Shown: positions 32,368 through 42,094, numbered from the stretch's first letter. The stretch: DNA of 49,144 nucleotides from Mucilaginibacter psychrotolerans (GCF_004519315.1 NZ_SOZE01000041.1:1-49144); one strand, 5' to 3'. Translations and numbers: made by a program. The notes: generated by a model not told the origin, from the sequence alone.

Positions 32368-33428
32368 AGCGAGAGCTCAAGTTTCACACGGTAAAGCGAT
32401 GCCTCGCCGGTTATGGTTAAGTTGTGCGCACCGGGGTAAAGCAGTTGCAGCCGTTTGCGGATAAGCGAGTTGCCCAGGCCACCGGTATGCGCGCCGGTTT
32501 CGGCCTTGCTGTGCAAGGTATTGATGCAGGTAAAAACCAATTGGTTCTTACGCGATTGCAGGTGTATGTTTATGCTGCTGTCGGCCTTGTGGTCTTCCGT
32601 GTGTTTGAAGGCGTTCTCGATAAAGGGCAGCAAAATCATCGGTGCAATCATTTGGCCGGAAAACTCGCCTTCAAGTTCTAAGTCAACATAGCTGGCGTTG
32701 CTGGTACGGATGCGCTGCAGGTCGATGTATTGTTGCAGGTACTCCAGTTCCCGTTCCAGGGCTATGCGGTCGCGTTTGGTTTCATACAGCAAAAACCGCA
32801 TGATTGCGGATAATTTATTGAGGTAGGCCGACGCTGCGGCGGTATCGAGGTTGATGAGGATATCGATATTATTGAGCGTATTGAACAGGAAATGCGGATC
32901 TATCTGGGCTTTCACCAGCGCCAGTTCCGTTTCTACGTTTTTGCGGTGCAGCTCTTCTTTCAGGCGGATGTCGCGGTACCAGGTAAGGCAACCCTTGATA
33001 ATGGCACCCATCATGCCATTAACCCAGGCGATGGCCGCCATCAGCAACAGAATGAACAGTGCCGAAGCGTAGCCATCGCCAAACAGGAACATCGGCCCGA
33101 ACAAGAATGGCAGCGAAGCCAAAGCGGCCCCGATGATGGATGATAAGCATGCCGCCAAGATGCTGGCGGCCAAAAATAGCAGGAAGCGTTGCCGGCTGAG
33201 GAAATTATCGAACAGGTAGGTATAGCAGGCGTAAAACGATAGCACGCCGGGCAGTACAGCGAAACCCGCCATCAACCGCAACCACCAAGCCAGGCTGTTA
33301 AGCGGATGCGTACCGGCCGGCACATGTGCCGGCACGAAGACGGCAAAAAAGAAGAAGGCGAGCAACAGCACTGCAAAAAGCAGCCAGTAACCTGTATGCA
33401 CCAGCCATATCGCACCCCGTTTCATCAT
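32364..33428 (-). CDS. LytS/YehU-type sensor histidine kinase
   Basis: A 354-residue kinase from the ATG at 33428, which overlaps the permease stop (ATGA); a longer open frame upstream lies inside the permease gene. Four transmembrane helices (about 8-150) precede a His_kinase domain with the phospho-accepting His in 'AQIDPHFLFNTLNN', the N box 'FIENAFKHTEDH' and the G box 'GLGNSLIRKRL'. It phosphorylates the LytTR regulator encoded next. The stimulus is unknown; linkage to an ABC exporter suggests an antibiotic, peptide or envelope signal. Confidence 0.92.
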   Translation of the reverse strand: MMKRGAIWLVHTGYWLLFAVLLLAFFFFAVFVPAHVPAGTHPLNSLAWWLRLMAGFAVLPGVLSFYACYTYLFDNFLSRQRFLLFLAASILAACLSSIIGAALASLPFLFGPMFLFGDGYASALFILLLMAAIAWVNGMMGAIIKGCLTWYRDIRLKEELHRKNVETELALVKAQIDPHFLFNTLNNIDILINLDTAAASAYLNKLSAIMRFLLYETKRDRIALERELEYLQQYIDLQRIRTSNASYVDLELEGEFSGQMIAPMILLPFIENAFKHTEDHKADSSINIHLQSRKNQLVFTCINTLHSKAETGAHTGGLGNSLIRKRLQLLYPGAHNLTITGEASLYRVKLELSL

Positions 33429-34198
33429 CAGCCTTTCTCTTTTTGATGAAGGTATAAAATATATGCGATTACCGCGAACAGGGTAAAATAGCCTAAAGCA
33501 AAAGGTATCGGCGGGAACTGCTGGTGGTGTTTGGCCTGGTCCTTCAGGTAATTGAAGCCACAATAGGTATAGGGTATCCAGTGCCCATAAGGCCAGTGGA
33601 GCACCGCTATGGATAATATCCAAATTACCAGCCCCACCCCCACGGGCACCAGGAAGTTTTTAAACCTGAGGCTGATAAGGTATTGCAACGCAATGATGGG
33701 AAGACAGGCGATAAAATATCGCCCGTTTTCTGCCAGGAAATGCAGGTACGGGATTGGTTGGCGCGGGTAAGGCACCCCGAACAACAAGCCGGGCAATACG
33801 CCGGAAAAATATATGCCAATATTGAACAACACCAGGAACTGCAGCATCATCACCAAAATAACCGATAGCTTCGCCAGGAAAATAACCCGGTAGCTTTGCG
33901 GGGTGGTGTGCAGCAGCTTCCAGCTGTTGTTCTTGTATTCCAGCTGGGTAATTAAACTGCTGGCCAGTATGGCCCCCAGCGGCAACAGGAATACCGCCAT
34001 CGACTCCCATGAAATCTTCCAAAGATTCTCCCAGTACTGTGGAGAACGACCGGCCGAAGCAAGCATGCTGTGCCTCACTATTTTTGAGGTGGTAATAATT
34101 AGCGGGGTAAAAAAAGCGCCGCAGATAACGAGCCATGATGCCAGGCTCCGTTTCCGTTTAAGCCATTCGCTTTGAAAACTGTGTATATATTGGTTCAT
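33428..34198 (-). CDS. ABC-2 type transporter permease
   Basis: A 256-residue permease with about six hydrophobic segments (roughly 20-40, 65-85, 107-130, 155-175, 183-202 and 230-250). It resembles BcrB/lantibiotic-immunity type permeases. It starts 11 bases after the ATPase gene and overlaps the kinase gene by one codon. It exports an unknown compound with the preceding ATPase. Confidence 0.85.
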   Translation of the reverse strand: MNQYIHSFQSEWLKRKRSLASWLVICGAFFTPLIITTSKIVRHSMLASAGRSPQYWENLWKISWESMAVFLLPLGAILASSLITQLEYKNNSWKLLHTTPQSYRVIFLAKLSVILVMMLQFLVLFNIGIYFSGVLPGLLFGVPYPRQPIPYLHFLAENGRYFIACLPIIALQYLISLRFKNFLVPVGVGLVIWILSIAVLHWPYGHWIPYTYCGFNYLKDQAKHHQQFPPIPFALGYFTLFAVIAYILYLHQKEKG

Positions 34199-34209
34199 AA
34201 AATGCAGGT

Positions 34210-35124
34210 TTAATTGGTAATCATGTCCATAAAAATGGCTTCAAGGTCGTTTTTGATGGGGCTTAGTTCATAAACGTCTACCCCCTGCCCCACCAGTTGC
34301 CTAATGAGCAATGCGGTGGCTTCTGGCCCGGGCATCGGCAAAGAGAAAGCATCCTGGCTAAAGGTGGCCTGCATTCCTTGCGCTTGCATGATGGCCATTG
34401 TTTTTTGCCGGTCGCTGGTTTTTAGGATCATCCGGGCACCGGCAGCCCGCTCTTGTTGCAAGTCGGCCAGGCTGCCCTGAAAGAGCAGGCTGCCGTGGTG
34501 GATGATGCCTACATGGCTCACCATTTTCTCGATCTCGCCCAGCAGGTGGCTGGATATAGCGATGGTGATGCCATGCTGCCGGTTCAAATGCAGCAGCAAC
34601 TCCCTTACTTCGATCATCCCGTTCGGGTCGAGGCCGTTGGTTGGCTCATCCAGTATCAGCAGGTCGGGTTCGTGCAGCAGGGCCATGGCAATACTTAGCC
34701 TTTGTTTCATCCCCAAAGAAAAGCGGGCGGCCTTCTTGTTCCCGGTGGCCGCTAAGCCAACCATTTCCAGCACCTGCGCAATGCGGGCTTCCGGGCAGCG
34801 GTAAACCTTTTGCAATACCTGCAGGTTTTCTGCAGCGGTGAGGTGCCCGTACAATGATGGGGACTCGATCATTGCACCTATCCTGCTAAGGGCTTGCAGG
34901 CGGTTGCTTTCGAGCGGCCTGCCAAACAGCAGTATTTCTCCGCGTTGCTTTTTGAGCAGGCCAAGCACTAACCGCAGCGTGGTGGTTTTACCCGCGCCGT
35001 TGGCCCCCAGGAAACCGTACACGGCGCCTGCCGGTACTTGTAGGTTAATGTTGTTTAAAACCGCGGCCCCATCTGCAAAGCGGTGGCTCAGCGACCGGGT
35101 TTCCAATAAAAAAGGTTGTTCCAT
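34210..35124 (-). CDS. ABC transporter ATP-binding protein, BcrA type
   Basis: A 304-residue ATPase from the ATG at 35124 (MEQPFLLETRSLSHRF). Walker A is 'GANGAGKTT', the signature is 'FSLGMKQRL', Walker B is 'LLILDEPTNGLDP', and the switch is in 'ISSHLLGE'. A C-terminal ~90-residue extension follows, as in bacitracin-type transporters. It is the first gene of the four-gene ATPase-permease-kinase-regulator operon. Confidence 0.92.
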   Translation of the reverse strand: MEQPFLLETRSLSHRFADGAAVLNNINLQVPAGAVYGFLGANGAGKTTTLRLVLGLLKKQRGEILLFGRPLESNRLQALSRIGAMIESPSLYGHLTAAENLQVLQKVYRCPEARIAQVLEMVGLAATGNKKAARFSLGMKQRLSIAMALLHEPDLLILDEPTNGLDPNGMIEVRELLLHLNRQHGITIAISSHLLGEIEKMVSHVGIIHHGSLLFQGSLADLQQERAAGARMILKTSDRQKTMAIMQAQGMQATFSQDAFSLPMPGPEATALLIRQLVGQGVDVYELSPIKNDLEAIFMDMITN

Positions 35125-35757
35125 GCAACAAAGAAAGCCCGTATAAACTATCCGCGCTGTAGTTTTAGACCAGCAAGCCTTGTTTGCCTGCAAAACAAGC
35201 CTTTTTGCCTGCATGTTGGTGAGCAGGAAAACGATGCTTGCTACTCTTTTGATGCTAGTGGACTTTGGGCCTCACAGAACCCATGAAACCCGAAATCCCG
35301 CCAGTGTGTTGCTACGAACATTTGCCCAAAAACCAGCTGGGATTTCCTGGAAAACCACAACTAAAAAAGGTGCAAAAGCTAGAAAAAGCTGGAATTTTTT
35401 TTGTGCTCCCTCCGCGATGTATTTGGCCAAAAACCGCCATTCCATGCAAATTTTGCGGTTTTTAAGCTTACATAGAAAAAACAATAAAAAACAACTAAAA
35501 ACACCGAAAAACCTCCGAAAAACACAGATCTTTGATGGCATTTTGGCAAATTTAAGCAAGTACCAGAGGCAGCAAACCGGATCCTATACTGTTACCATGC
35601 CGGCCCGATTCTACCCGGTTATTCCAACATTCCTATAAATTAAAACTGGACAAAAAAGTGCCGCGGGGCAGGGATGCTATGGCAATAATCAGGTACGCAC
35701 CCCAACCAAAAAAGCTTGGATTCCTCCGGGCTTTTCATATTAATATCAGGCTCGTAC
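35125..35757. repeat. Non-coding gap with AT-rich interspersed repeat
   Basis: No convincing gene. The block about 35432-35555 (aaccgccattccatgcaaat onward to gcattttggc) resembles blocks at 30656-30746 and 31591-31682 and, inverted, about 41690-41800. It carries the common string caccgaaaaacctc. A plus-strand open frame across it is repeat-derived. The rest holds promoter sequence for the ABC operon. Confidence 0.5.
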
Positions 35758-37425
35758 TTAAGGATCGGGTGTTGTTTCCATATAAAAATCGTCGCATTTT
35801 TTGGCATCTGCGCCGGGCACGGGGGCTTGCGCAATGATGTCTGATTGCCTGGTGATCCGCTTGATGATATGGTCGAGTTCCTGCGAGGATATGTTTAAAT
35901 AGTTGAGTATGTCTGCTTTCTCTTCATCATTTACGGGATTGTTTAGCATGCTGGTGAGCCCCATAATACGGGCCAGTGGTGCTCTTACCAAATGCGACTG
36001 CATCCACGAGATTTCCCTGAGTGTCTTATTTTGATGCTCAATTGTATCTACGTATAGTTTGCGCGCCGTGATATCGCGGCCACATATACAGGCTCCTTGT
36101 ATGGTATCGCCTTCGTAAACCGGGGTTATGGTAAAGCGTATCCACACCGGTCCTTTGCTTACGTCTTTATACATCCTGTCGTATTCAATGGCTTCGCCGG
36201 CATATACCTTTTGTATCAATTCCTTAAAATACGGCAGCTTTGATGGTTCCACAAAATCAAAAATACTCTTACCAATTTCAAATTGCTTTGGTGTAGCACC
36301 CAGTTTAACGTAATTGATGGCCTTGGAATTAAACTGCTTTATACAAAAAAGTGCATTCAGTAACACAAAGCCATCGTTTGTACTATTAAAAATAGCCCTT
36401 AAGTTTAGTTCCGATTCCTTTATTTTCAAATTAGCATTTAATGCTTCAACTTCGTTATTAAGTAGTTCTGTTATATCGGTAGCCTGCACCAACCTGGCCT
36501 GCTTACCATCCAGCAGTAATAAATTACTTTCAATATTAACAAATATGGTTTGCCCGCTTTTGGTGATATGTTGCGCCTTGCCGGTATAAAAAACTCCCGA
36601 CATCCGGTTTTTCTCCACCACTTCTTCCAGCGCATGCGAAGCTGCAGCGGGCCGTATGGCTTTAATGGTCATCAATAAAAATTCCTCTTTGGTGTATCCA
36701 TAGTGCCTTACAGCAGCTTCGTTTACATCCAAAAAAGCCAGGGTTTGGGTATCAAAAAGCCACATGGGCAAAGGACTACGATCGAAAATGCTTTTATAGC
36801 GTTCCTGCAACATCTCCTTATTCAAAAGCGTTGCTTCCAGGCTCCTGAAAATATGGTGTATCATCATAACCAGCACAATACTCAAAAAGGTAAGGTTGGC
36901 GCTGAATGCGATCCATCCCCCGGGGGTATAAATATGGTTAAGTGCGCTCTCAAAAAAATGGAATTGAATATTTAGGGCGTAAGCCAGCAGTAATAGCGTA
37001 TTGGCCGCGATGCTCCAGTAGGCGTATTTAATTCGGAAGATTAAAGCAGCCAGTATAGTGATTACAAACAAATAAAACACGCCGGGACCAAAATAGCCCA
37101 GCTTATCAACAAGAAATAGTGCCAGGAAGTAACACACAACAACAATGCTCAGCTTACGCAGCCGCAGTGGCAGCCGGTTTGCAAAGGTTACCACAGCAAC
37201 AACAAACACGCAGGCAACATCAACAACTGCAATATTAATGTAGCCACTAACAAGTGCCATGTAAACGCCCGGAATTGCAGCAATGAAACAAAAGGGAAGA
37301 CAATACAACAAGAAACTAAAAAAAAGCTGGTTCTTCCAGTAAACAAGGGGTCCTTCGGCATTTGCGTAAGAAAGCGCTTGCTCCCCTTGTATTGCTTTTT
37401 CGTATTTCCTTAACCAAATCTTCAT
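35758..37425 (-). CDS. Membrane PAS protein with HisKA-like end, no ATPase domain
   Basis: A 555-residue protein from the ATG at 37425; an upstream TTG at 37449 is also possible. About six transmembrane helices (about 35-200) are followed by two PAS/PAC units (about 215-330 and 345-465). A C-terminal HisKA-like helical pair then contains 'WMQSHLVRAPLARIMGL' with a candidate phospho-His. There is no HATPase domain; the protein ends about 60 residues later. It could dimerise with or be phosphorylated by another kinase, or act as a decoy. A single gene. Confidence 0.82.
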   Translation of the reverse strand: MKIWLRKYEKAIQGEQALSYANAEGPLVYWKNQLFFSFLLYCLPFCFIAAIPGVYMALVSGYINIAVVDVACVFVVAVVTFANRLPLRLRKLSIVVVCYFLALFLVDKLGYFGPGVFYLFVITILAALIFRIKYAYWSIAANTLLLLAYALNIQFHFFESALNHIYTPGGWIAFSANLTFLSIVLVMMIHHIFRSLEATLLNKEMLQERYKSIFDRSPLPMWLFDTQTLAFLDVNEAAVRHYGYTKEEFLLMTIKAIRPAAASHALEEVVEKNRMSGVFYTGKAQHITKSGQTIFVNIESNLLLLDGKQARLVQATDITELLNNEVEALNANLKIKESELNLRAIFNSTNDGFVLLNALFCIKQFNSKAINYVKLGATPKQFEIGKSIFDFVEPSKLPYFKELIQKVYAGEAIEYDRMYKDVSKGPVWIRFTITPVYEGDTIQGACICGRDITARKLYVDTIEHQNKTLREISWMQSHLVRAPLARIMGLTSMLNNPVNDEEKADILNYLNISSQELDHIIKRITRQSDIIAQAPVPGADAKKCDDFYMETTPDP

Positions 37426-37622
37426 TCCGTGTACCAGGGTTGCTGCCAATTGTTTCTACGTAACTAAACAATTTAGGTTAACTATTTTATTAAAATTAAT
37501 ATTAAATAATAAAACGATTTAATGATTAATTAAACCAGAGGCTCATCCCCCACCCTGTTGGGCCACTACGCCCGACTGCAATTCCTTGTTATCGTCTACG
37601 CTGACGAAACATATAAACTAAA

Positions 37623-37648
37623 AAAGCCGGAAGTTCCCTTCCGGCTTT
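37623..37648 (-). terminator. xylA terminator
   Basis: A perfect 11-bp stem, aaagccggaag with cttccggcttt, around a ttcc loop with a T-run on the minus strand, 20 bases after the xylA stop. Confidence 0.85.
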
Positions 37649-37668
37649 CAAATAAAAGATGATAATAT

Positions 37669-38997
37669 TTAGATATACCTGTTGATCAAGTTCTCCAGGA
37701 ATTCCTGTCTTCCGCTTTTGGCAGCAGGTTCGCCGTTGGTGGCGGCGTAGTTGCGCAGGTCTTCTAAAGACAAGATGCCGTTTTCGTAATCTTTACCGGC
37801 ACCACTGTCGAAGGAGGCGTAGCGGTCGCTGCGTATTTTCTTGTAATCAGATTTTTGAAGGATGTTGTCAGCTATCACCAAGGCACGTGCAAATAAGTCC
37901 ATACCGCCTACGTGTGCGTAGAACAGGTCGGCTGGGTCGGTTGAGTTACGGCGTATCTTGGCGTCGAAGTTGATACCGCCACCTGCGAAACCACCGGCTT
38001 CGAGGATGATGAGCATATACTCGGCAACTTCGTTGATATCGTTCGGGAACTGGTCGGTATCCCAGCCGTTTTGTGTATCGCCACGGTTGGCATCTATAGA
38101 ACCCAGCAGGCCACTATCGGCAGCTACCTGCAATTCGTGCTGGAAGGTGTGGCCAGCCAAAGTAGCGTGGTTTACTTCCAGGTTCAGCTTAAAGTCGCCC
38201 AGCAAATCGTATTTCTGCAAAAAGCCGAATACGGTAGCCGCATCAAAATCGTACTGGTGCTTGGTTGGCTCGCATGGTTTCGGCTCTATGAAGAAAGTAC
38301 CTGTAAAGCCCTGTGCACGGGCGTAATCTTTAGCCGTATGCAGGAATTTGGCCAAATGCTCCTGCTCGCGTTTCATATCGGTGTTCAGCAGGCTCATGTA
38401 ACCTTCACGGCCACCCCAAAACACGTAGTTCTCGCCGCCCAGAGCAATGGTTGCATCAATAGCACCCTTTACCTGCGCTCCGGCATGCGCCAGCACGTGA
38501 AAATCGGGGTTGGTAGAGGCGCCGTTCATATAGCGCGAGTGGCTGAACACGTTGGCAGTGCCCCAAAGTAATTTAACGCCGCTTGCGGCTTGTTTTTGCT
38601 TGGCGTATTCTACCAGTGCCTGCAGGCGTTTTTCGTTGTCGGCAACATCGTTGGTATAATCAACCACGTCGATATCGTGGAAGCAATAGTAAGGCAAATT
38701 CATCTTGGTGATGAACTCGAAGGCAGCATCCATTTTATCCTTGGCGCGCTCAACGGCATCGGCCTTTGCATCCCATGGGAAAATATGCGTTGCGCCGCCA
38801 AACGGATCGGCACCGCTACCGCAGAACGAGTGCCAGTAAGCACAGGCAAAGCGCAGGTGATCCTTCATGGTTTTTCCGGCCACTACCCTATCCGCATCGT
38901 ACCAGCGGAACGCCAGCGGGTTATCAGATTCTGGGCCTTCGTACTTTATCTGGCCTAACCCTTTAAAAAATTCTTTTTCTCCGGTTACAATTGACAT
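37669..38997 (-). CDS. xylA: Xylose isomerase
   Basis: A 442-residue class II xylose isomerase converting D-xylose to D-xylulose. Family motifs seen include 'FWGGREGY' (about 190) with 'TGTFFIEPKP' (about 233) supplying metal ligands, and 'VNHATLAGH' with its metal-site Glu/His just before. Length is as expected. It is the second gene of the xylB-xylA operon, 18 bases after xylB, ending at a strong terminator. Confidence 0.96.
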   Translation of the reverse strand: MSIVTGEKEFFKGLGQIKYEGPESDNPLAFRWYDADRVVAGKTMKDHLRFACAYWHSFCGSGADPFGGATHIFPWDAKADAVERAKDKMDAAFEFITKMNLPYYCFHDIDVVDYTNDVADNEKRLQALVEYAKQKQAASGVKLLWGTANVFSHSRYMNGASTNPDFHVLAHAGAQVKGAIDATIALGGENYVFWGGREGYMSLLNTDMKREQEHLAKFLHTAKDYARAQGFTGTFFIEPKPCEPTKHQYDFDAATVFGFLQKYDLLGDFKLNLEVNHATLAGHTFQHELQVAADSGLLGSIDANRGDTQNGWDTDQFPNDINEVAEYMLIILEAGGFAGGGINFDAKIRRNSTDPADLFYAHVGGMDLFARALVIADNILQKSDYKKIRSDRYASFDSGAGKDYENGILSLEDLRNYAATNGEPAAKSGRQEFLENLINRYI

Positions 38998-39015
38998 AGC
39001 TTATGATTTTATATT

Positions 39016-40506
39016 TTATTGGTTTGATGATATACTTGCTAAATGCTGGTCGAGGATGCCCCTCCAGCTTTGATAAATTTCCTCGAAAGCAGCGTTTACC
39101 GGCTCGATGCGTTGGATAGGCTTCGCGTTGCTGAAGGCTTCCTCTGGCGAAAATATCTCCGCCCCGATACCTGCGCCAAGGGCCGCGCCCATACTGCCAT
39201 CGTTATTATAAAGTTCTACCGGCACACCTGTGGCATCCACAAAGTTCTGCGCAAACAAGCCACTCAGGAACAGGTTGCTTTTGCCGGCACGTATTACTGT
39301 GGGATTCATACCGTTCTCGCGCATAATATCTAGGCCGTATCTAAAGGCACAGGCTATACCCTCCTGCGCTGCACGGAAGATATGGGCAGGTGTATGCAAG
39401 TTAAGGTCGATACCGTGCAGGTGTGCGCCTACCTGCTTGTTGCTCAGCATGCGCTCGGCACCGTTGCCAAAAGGCATAATACGCAGGCCGCCGCTACCCA
39501 AAGGTGCGTTTTCTGCTTCCTGGTTTATGGCCTGGTAACTTAAAGTTGGCGCTACGGCGCTACGTATCCAGCGGTAAAGGCTACCGGTACCGTTTATGCA
39601 GAGCAGTACGCCAAGGCGTTTGCTATCGTTGGCGTAGTTCACGTGCGCAAAGGTGTTCACCCGCGATTGCGGATCGTAGGCCAGCTGGTCGCTCACTCCG
39701 TAAATAACGCCCGATGTACCTGCTGTTGCGGCCACCTCGCCGGGTTTTAATACATTCAAGGAGAGGGCGTTATTCGGCTGATCGCCAGCCTTATAGGTTA
39801 CAGGAACGCCGGCATTTAGCTGCAGGGCTTGTGCAACGCTTGCGCTCACCCGGCCATGCGCCGAAAACACTGGCTTTACCACCGGAAACAGGCTATCGCT
39901 GAAGCCAAAATATTCGATGATATCCTTAGAAAGTCCGTTGAACTGGAAGTCGAAGAAAATCCCTTCGGATAGTGCCGAGGCCGAGGTGGTGATTTCGCCA
40001 GTCAGCTTCATGGCGATGTAATCTCCCGGAAGCATGATCTTATCTATCCGGCTATATATCTCCGGCTCGTTTTGCTTTACCCAGGCCAGTTTGGATGCGG
40101 TAAAATTGCCGGGAGAATTGAGCATGTGCGATAAGCAGGCCTCGTGACCAATATCGTCAAATGCTTTATCGCCGATGGCTACTGCCCGGCTATCGCACCA
40201 GATGATGCTGTTGCGCAGCACGTTCTGGTCCTTATCTACCAATACCAGGCCGTGCATCTGGTAGGCTATGCCTATAGCGGCGATGTCCTTTGGATTGTAG
40301 CCTCCTTTTTGGTGGCAGATGGCAATGGCACGCTGGGTTTGCTCCCACCAGTCGGCAGGCGATTGCTCGGCCCAGCCGGTTTGCAATGAAATAATGGGGG
40401 CTTCCTGCTCGGGATAATGGGCCGATGCAAGCATCTGTTGCGTGTCCACATCAACAATGCTCACCTTAACCGACGAGGTTCCCAAATCGATACCTAACAA
40501 TAGCAT
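39016..40506 (-). CDS. xylB: Xylulokinase
   Basis: A 496-residue FGGY-family sugar kinase that phosphorylates D-xylulose. The N-terminal phosphate loop 'GIDLGTSSVKVSI' (about 5-17), 'MLPGDYIAMKLTGE' (about 160) and 'TAGTSGVIYGV' (about 263) are typical. Xylulokinase is preferred over other FGGY kinases because xylA is 18 bases downstream. It is first in the operon and divergent from the LacI-type gene, with the operator between them. Confidence 0.93.
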   Translation of the reverse strand: MLLLGIDLGTSSVKVSIVDVDTQQMLASAHYPEQEAPIISLQTGWAEQSPADWWEQTQRAIAICHQKGGYNPKDIAAIGIAYQMHGLVLVDKDQNVLRNSIIWCDSRAVAIGDKAFDDIGHEACLSHMLNSPGNFTASKLAWVKQNEPEIYSRIDKIMLPGDYIAMKLTGEITTSASALSEGIFFDFQFNGLSKDIIEYFGFSDSLFPVVKPVFSAHGRVSASVAQALQLNAGVPVTYKAGDQPNNALSLNVLKPGEVAATAGTSGVIYGVSDQLAYDPQSRVNTFAHVNYANDSKRLGVLLCINGTGSLYRWIRSAVAPTLSYQAINQEAENAPLGSGGLRIMPFGNGAERMLSNKQVGAHLHGIDLNLHTPAHIFRAAQEGIACAFRYGLDIMRENGMNPTVIRAGKSNLFLSGLFAQNFVDATGVPVELYNNDGSMGAALGAGIGAEIFSPEEAFSNAKPIQRIEPVNAAFEEIYQSWRGILDQHLASISSNQ

Positions 40507-40566
40507 AAATAATAGCTGTTTTTGGTTATAATTGTAAAAACGAAATTAAGTTAAATTCTGCTAATT

Positions 40567-40577
40567 GCAATCGATTG
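40567..40577. promoter_or_regulatory. Candidate LacI-type operator of the xyl operon
   Basis: gcaatcgattg lies in the 102-base gap between xylB and the regulator gene. The same core occurs as a perfect palindrome at 41857-41868. It is palindromic and near both promoters, so it is a likely binding site of the adjacent LacI-type regulator. Confidence 0.55.
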
Positions 40578-40608
40578 TTTAATTTATTTCACAATTTTAT
40601 TATCCAGT

Positions 40609-41637
40609 ATGAAATCAAGGAAAAGGACTACTATTTACGATATTGCCGAGAAGCTCAACCTCAACCCTTCATCTGTGTCGCGGGCGCTCAATAATAGCAG
40701 TTCTGTCAATGATGCTACCAAGAAACTCATCCTTAAAACAGCCAAAGACCTTAACTATACCCGCAATACCCTTGCATCGAATCTGCGCAAGGGACATTCG
40801 AAAACCATAGGGGTGGTAGTACCGCGTATCAATCAAAACTTTTTCTCTAACGTGATTGCCGGCATTGAAGAAGCCACCTATAAACAAGGATATAACCTCA
40901 TCATCTGCCAAAGTAACGAACTGTACGAGAAAGAGGTGCAATGTGTAAACACGCTCATCAACCAGCATGTAGACTGCATCGTAATATCCATCTCTGTGGA
41001 GACTACCGACCATAAGCACCTGCAGAACATTATCGACCATGGCATACAGCTGATACAGTTCGACCGTGTGGCTGATGAGCTGGAAACCCTTAAAGTGACT
41101 AATGACAACGAGCAATCGTCCTTCGAGGCGGTGGATCATATGATAAAACAGGGCTATAAGCGTATTGCCCTGCTGGAGGGTCCGCAAAAGCTGAGTATCT
41201 TTAAGCAGCGGAAAAACGGCTACCTGCGCGCCCTGGCCGAAAACGGCCTGCCCGTGCTTGCCGAACTGATGGTGGAAAACGCCTGGACCAAAGAACTCAG
41301 CGCCACCGCCACCCGCAACCTACTTAGCCTGCCCCACCCACCGGATGCGATATTTGCCTCCACGTCGGATTTTTCGGCGCTTGGCGTATTGGAAGTAGCC
41401 ACGGCCATGCATATCAAAGTACCCGCAGAGCTGGGCATTTGTGGCTACTCGAATGAAGATTTTACGGAGATCACCAGTCCGTCCATTACTACCATAGACC
41501 AGTTTAGCTTTTACATGGGCAAAACGGTAGCCAACCTGTACTTCCAGGAAATGGAGAATACGGATACCGTTATGGTGCCAAAAGTAATCAGCATTAAACC
41601 AAAAGTAATCGCAAGATCGTCGACACAGAAAGGGTAA
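40609..41637 (+). CDS. LacI-family transcription regulator
   Basis: A 342-residue regulator. The N-terminal helix-turn-helix is 'TIYDIAEKLNLNPSSVSRAL' (about 8-27) with hinge 'LNYTRNTLASNLRKG'. The periplasmic-binding-like effector domain spans about 60-330 ('IGVVVPRINQNFFSNVIAGI' onward). Divergent to xylB, it is most likely the regulator of xylose use, with xylose or xylulose as inducer (inference). Confidence 0.9.
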   Translation: MKSRKRTTIYDIAEKLNLNPSSVSRALNNSSSVNDATKKLILKTAKDLNYTRNTLASNLRKGHSKTIGVVVPRINQNFFSNVIAGIEEATYKQGYNLIICQSNELYEKEVQCVNTLINQHVDCIVISISVETTDHKHLQNIIDHGIQLIQFDRVADELETLKVTNDNEQSSFEAVDHMIKQGYKRIALLEGPQKLSIFKQRKNGYLRALAENGLPVLAELMVENAWTKELSATATRNLLSLPHPPDAIFASTSDFSALGVLEVATAMHIKVPAELGICGYSNEDFTEITSPSITTIDQFSFYMGKTVANLYFQEMENTDTVMVPKVISIKPKVIARSSTQKG

Positions 41638-41856
41638 CCCATGCCGTTATCCGGCCCCAGCCACTTGCTTAAATTTCCTTGAATTTGCTAAAATGCGTTA
41701 AAAAAGGGACGGTTTTTCTTGGCTTTTCCGAGGTTTTTCGGTGCTTTTCTTTGGTTTTTTGCCGAAAATCAAAGGCCAGATTTGCATCGACCGGCAAGCT
41801 AGGCCCGCCTTGATTATCCGAAATCAGTAAAACGGCGTAAAATATATTTTATTTTA

Positions 41857-41868
41857 GCAATCGATTGC
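41857..41868. promoter_or_regulatory. Second, perfect copy of the xyl operator motif
   Basis: gcaatcgattgc, a perfect 12-base palindrome in very AT-rich DNA about 220 bases beyond the regulator gene. No gene starts next to it on either strand; a terminator follows at 41956. The rest of the gap 41638-42094 has an inverted copy of the AT-rich dispersed repeat (about 41690-41800). Confidence 0.55.
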
Positions 41869-41955
41869 ATTAATAAAATAAATATTTCACATTTGTTATT
41901 CGTATTTGAGCAATACACTAATAGCTATTCTTGTGAGATTGGATAGTTGATTAAT

Positions 41956-41992
41956 AGAGGCTGTATCATACCCATGGGACAGCCTCTTTTTA
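41956..41992 (+). terminator. Terminator without an upstream gene
   Basis: agaggctgt (41956-41964) pairs with acagcctct (41979-41987), followed by a T-run, the standard intrinsic form. Its stem resembles the ferredoxin terminator. It could end the LacI-gene transcript or a short RNA starting near the operator. Confidence 0.7.
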
Positions 41993-42043
41993 TTTCGCAT
42001 ACTGCTACCCACATTTTTTAAAAAAAATCCTCTTCAAACTAAA

Positions 42044-42071
42044 AACGGCCAGCGTTTGCACGCCGACCGTT
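42044..42071 (-). terminator. Terminator of the cytochrome c gene
   Basis: On the minus strand, aacggtcggcgt pairs with acgctggccgtt (12 bp with two G-U pairs) around gcaa and is followed by a T-run, 23 bases after the stop. Confidence 0.75.
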
Positions 42072-42094
42072 GTCTTTAAATAGCACACGCTTTA

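Noticed and set aside
35180..35638. Plus-strand frame of 152 codons in the gap after the ABC operon
   Set aside because: It crosses a dispersed AT-rich repeat, has Lys/Asn-rich low-complexity content and no start signal.
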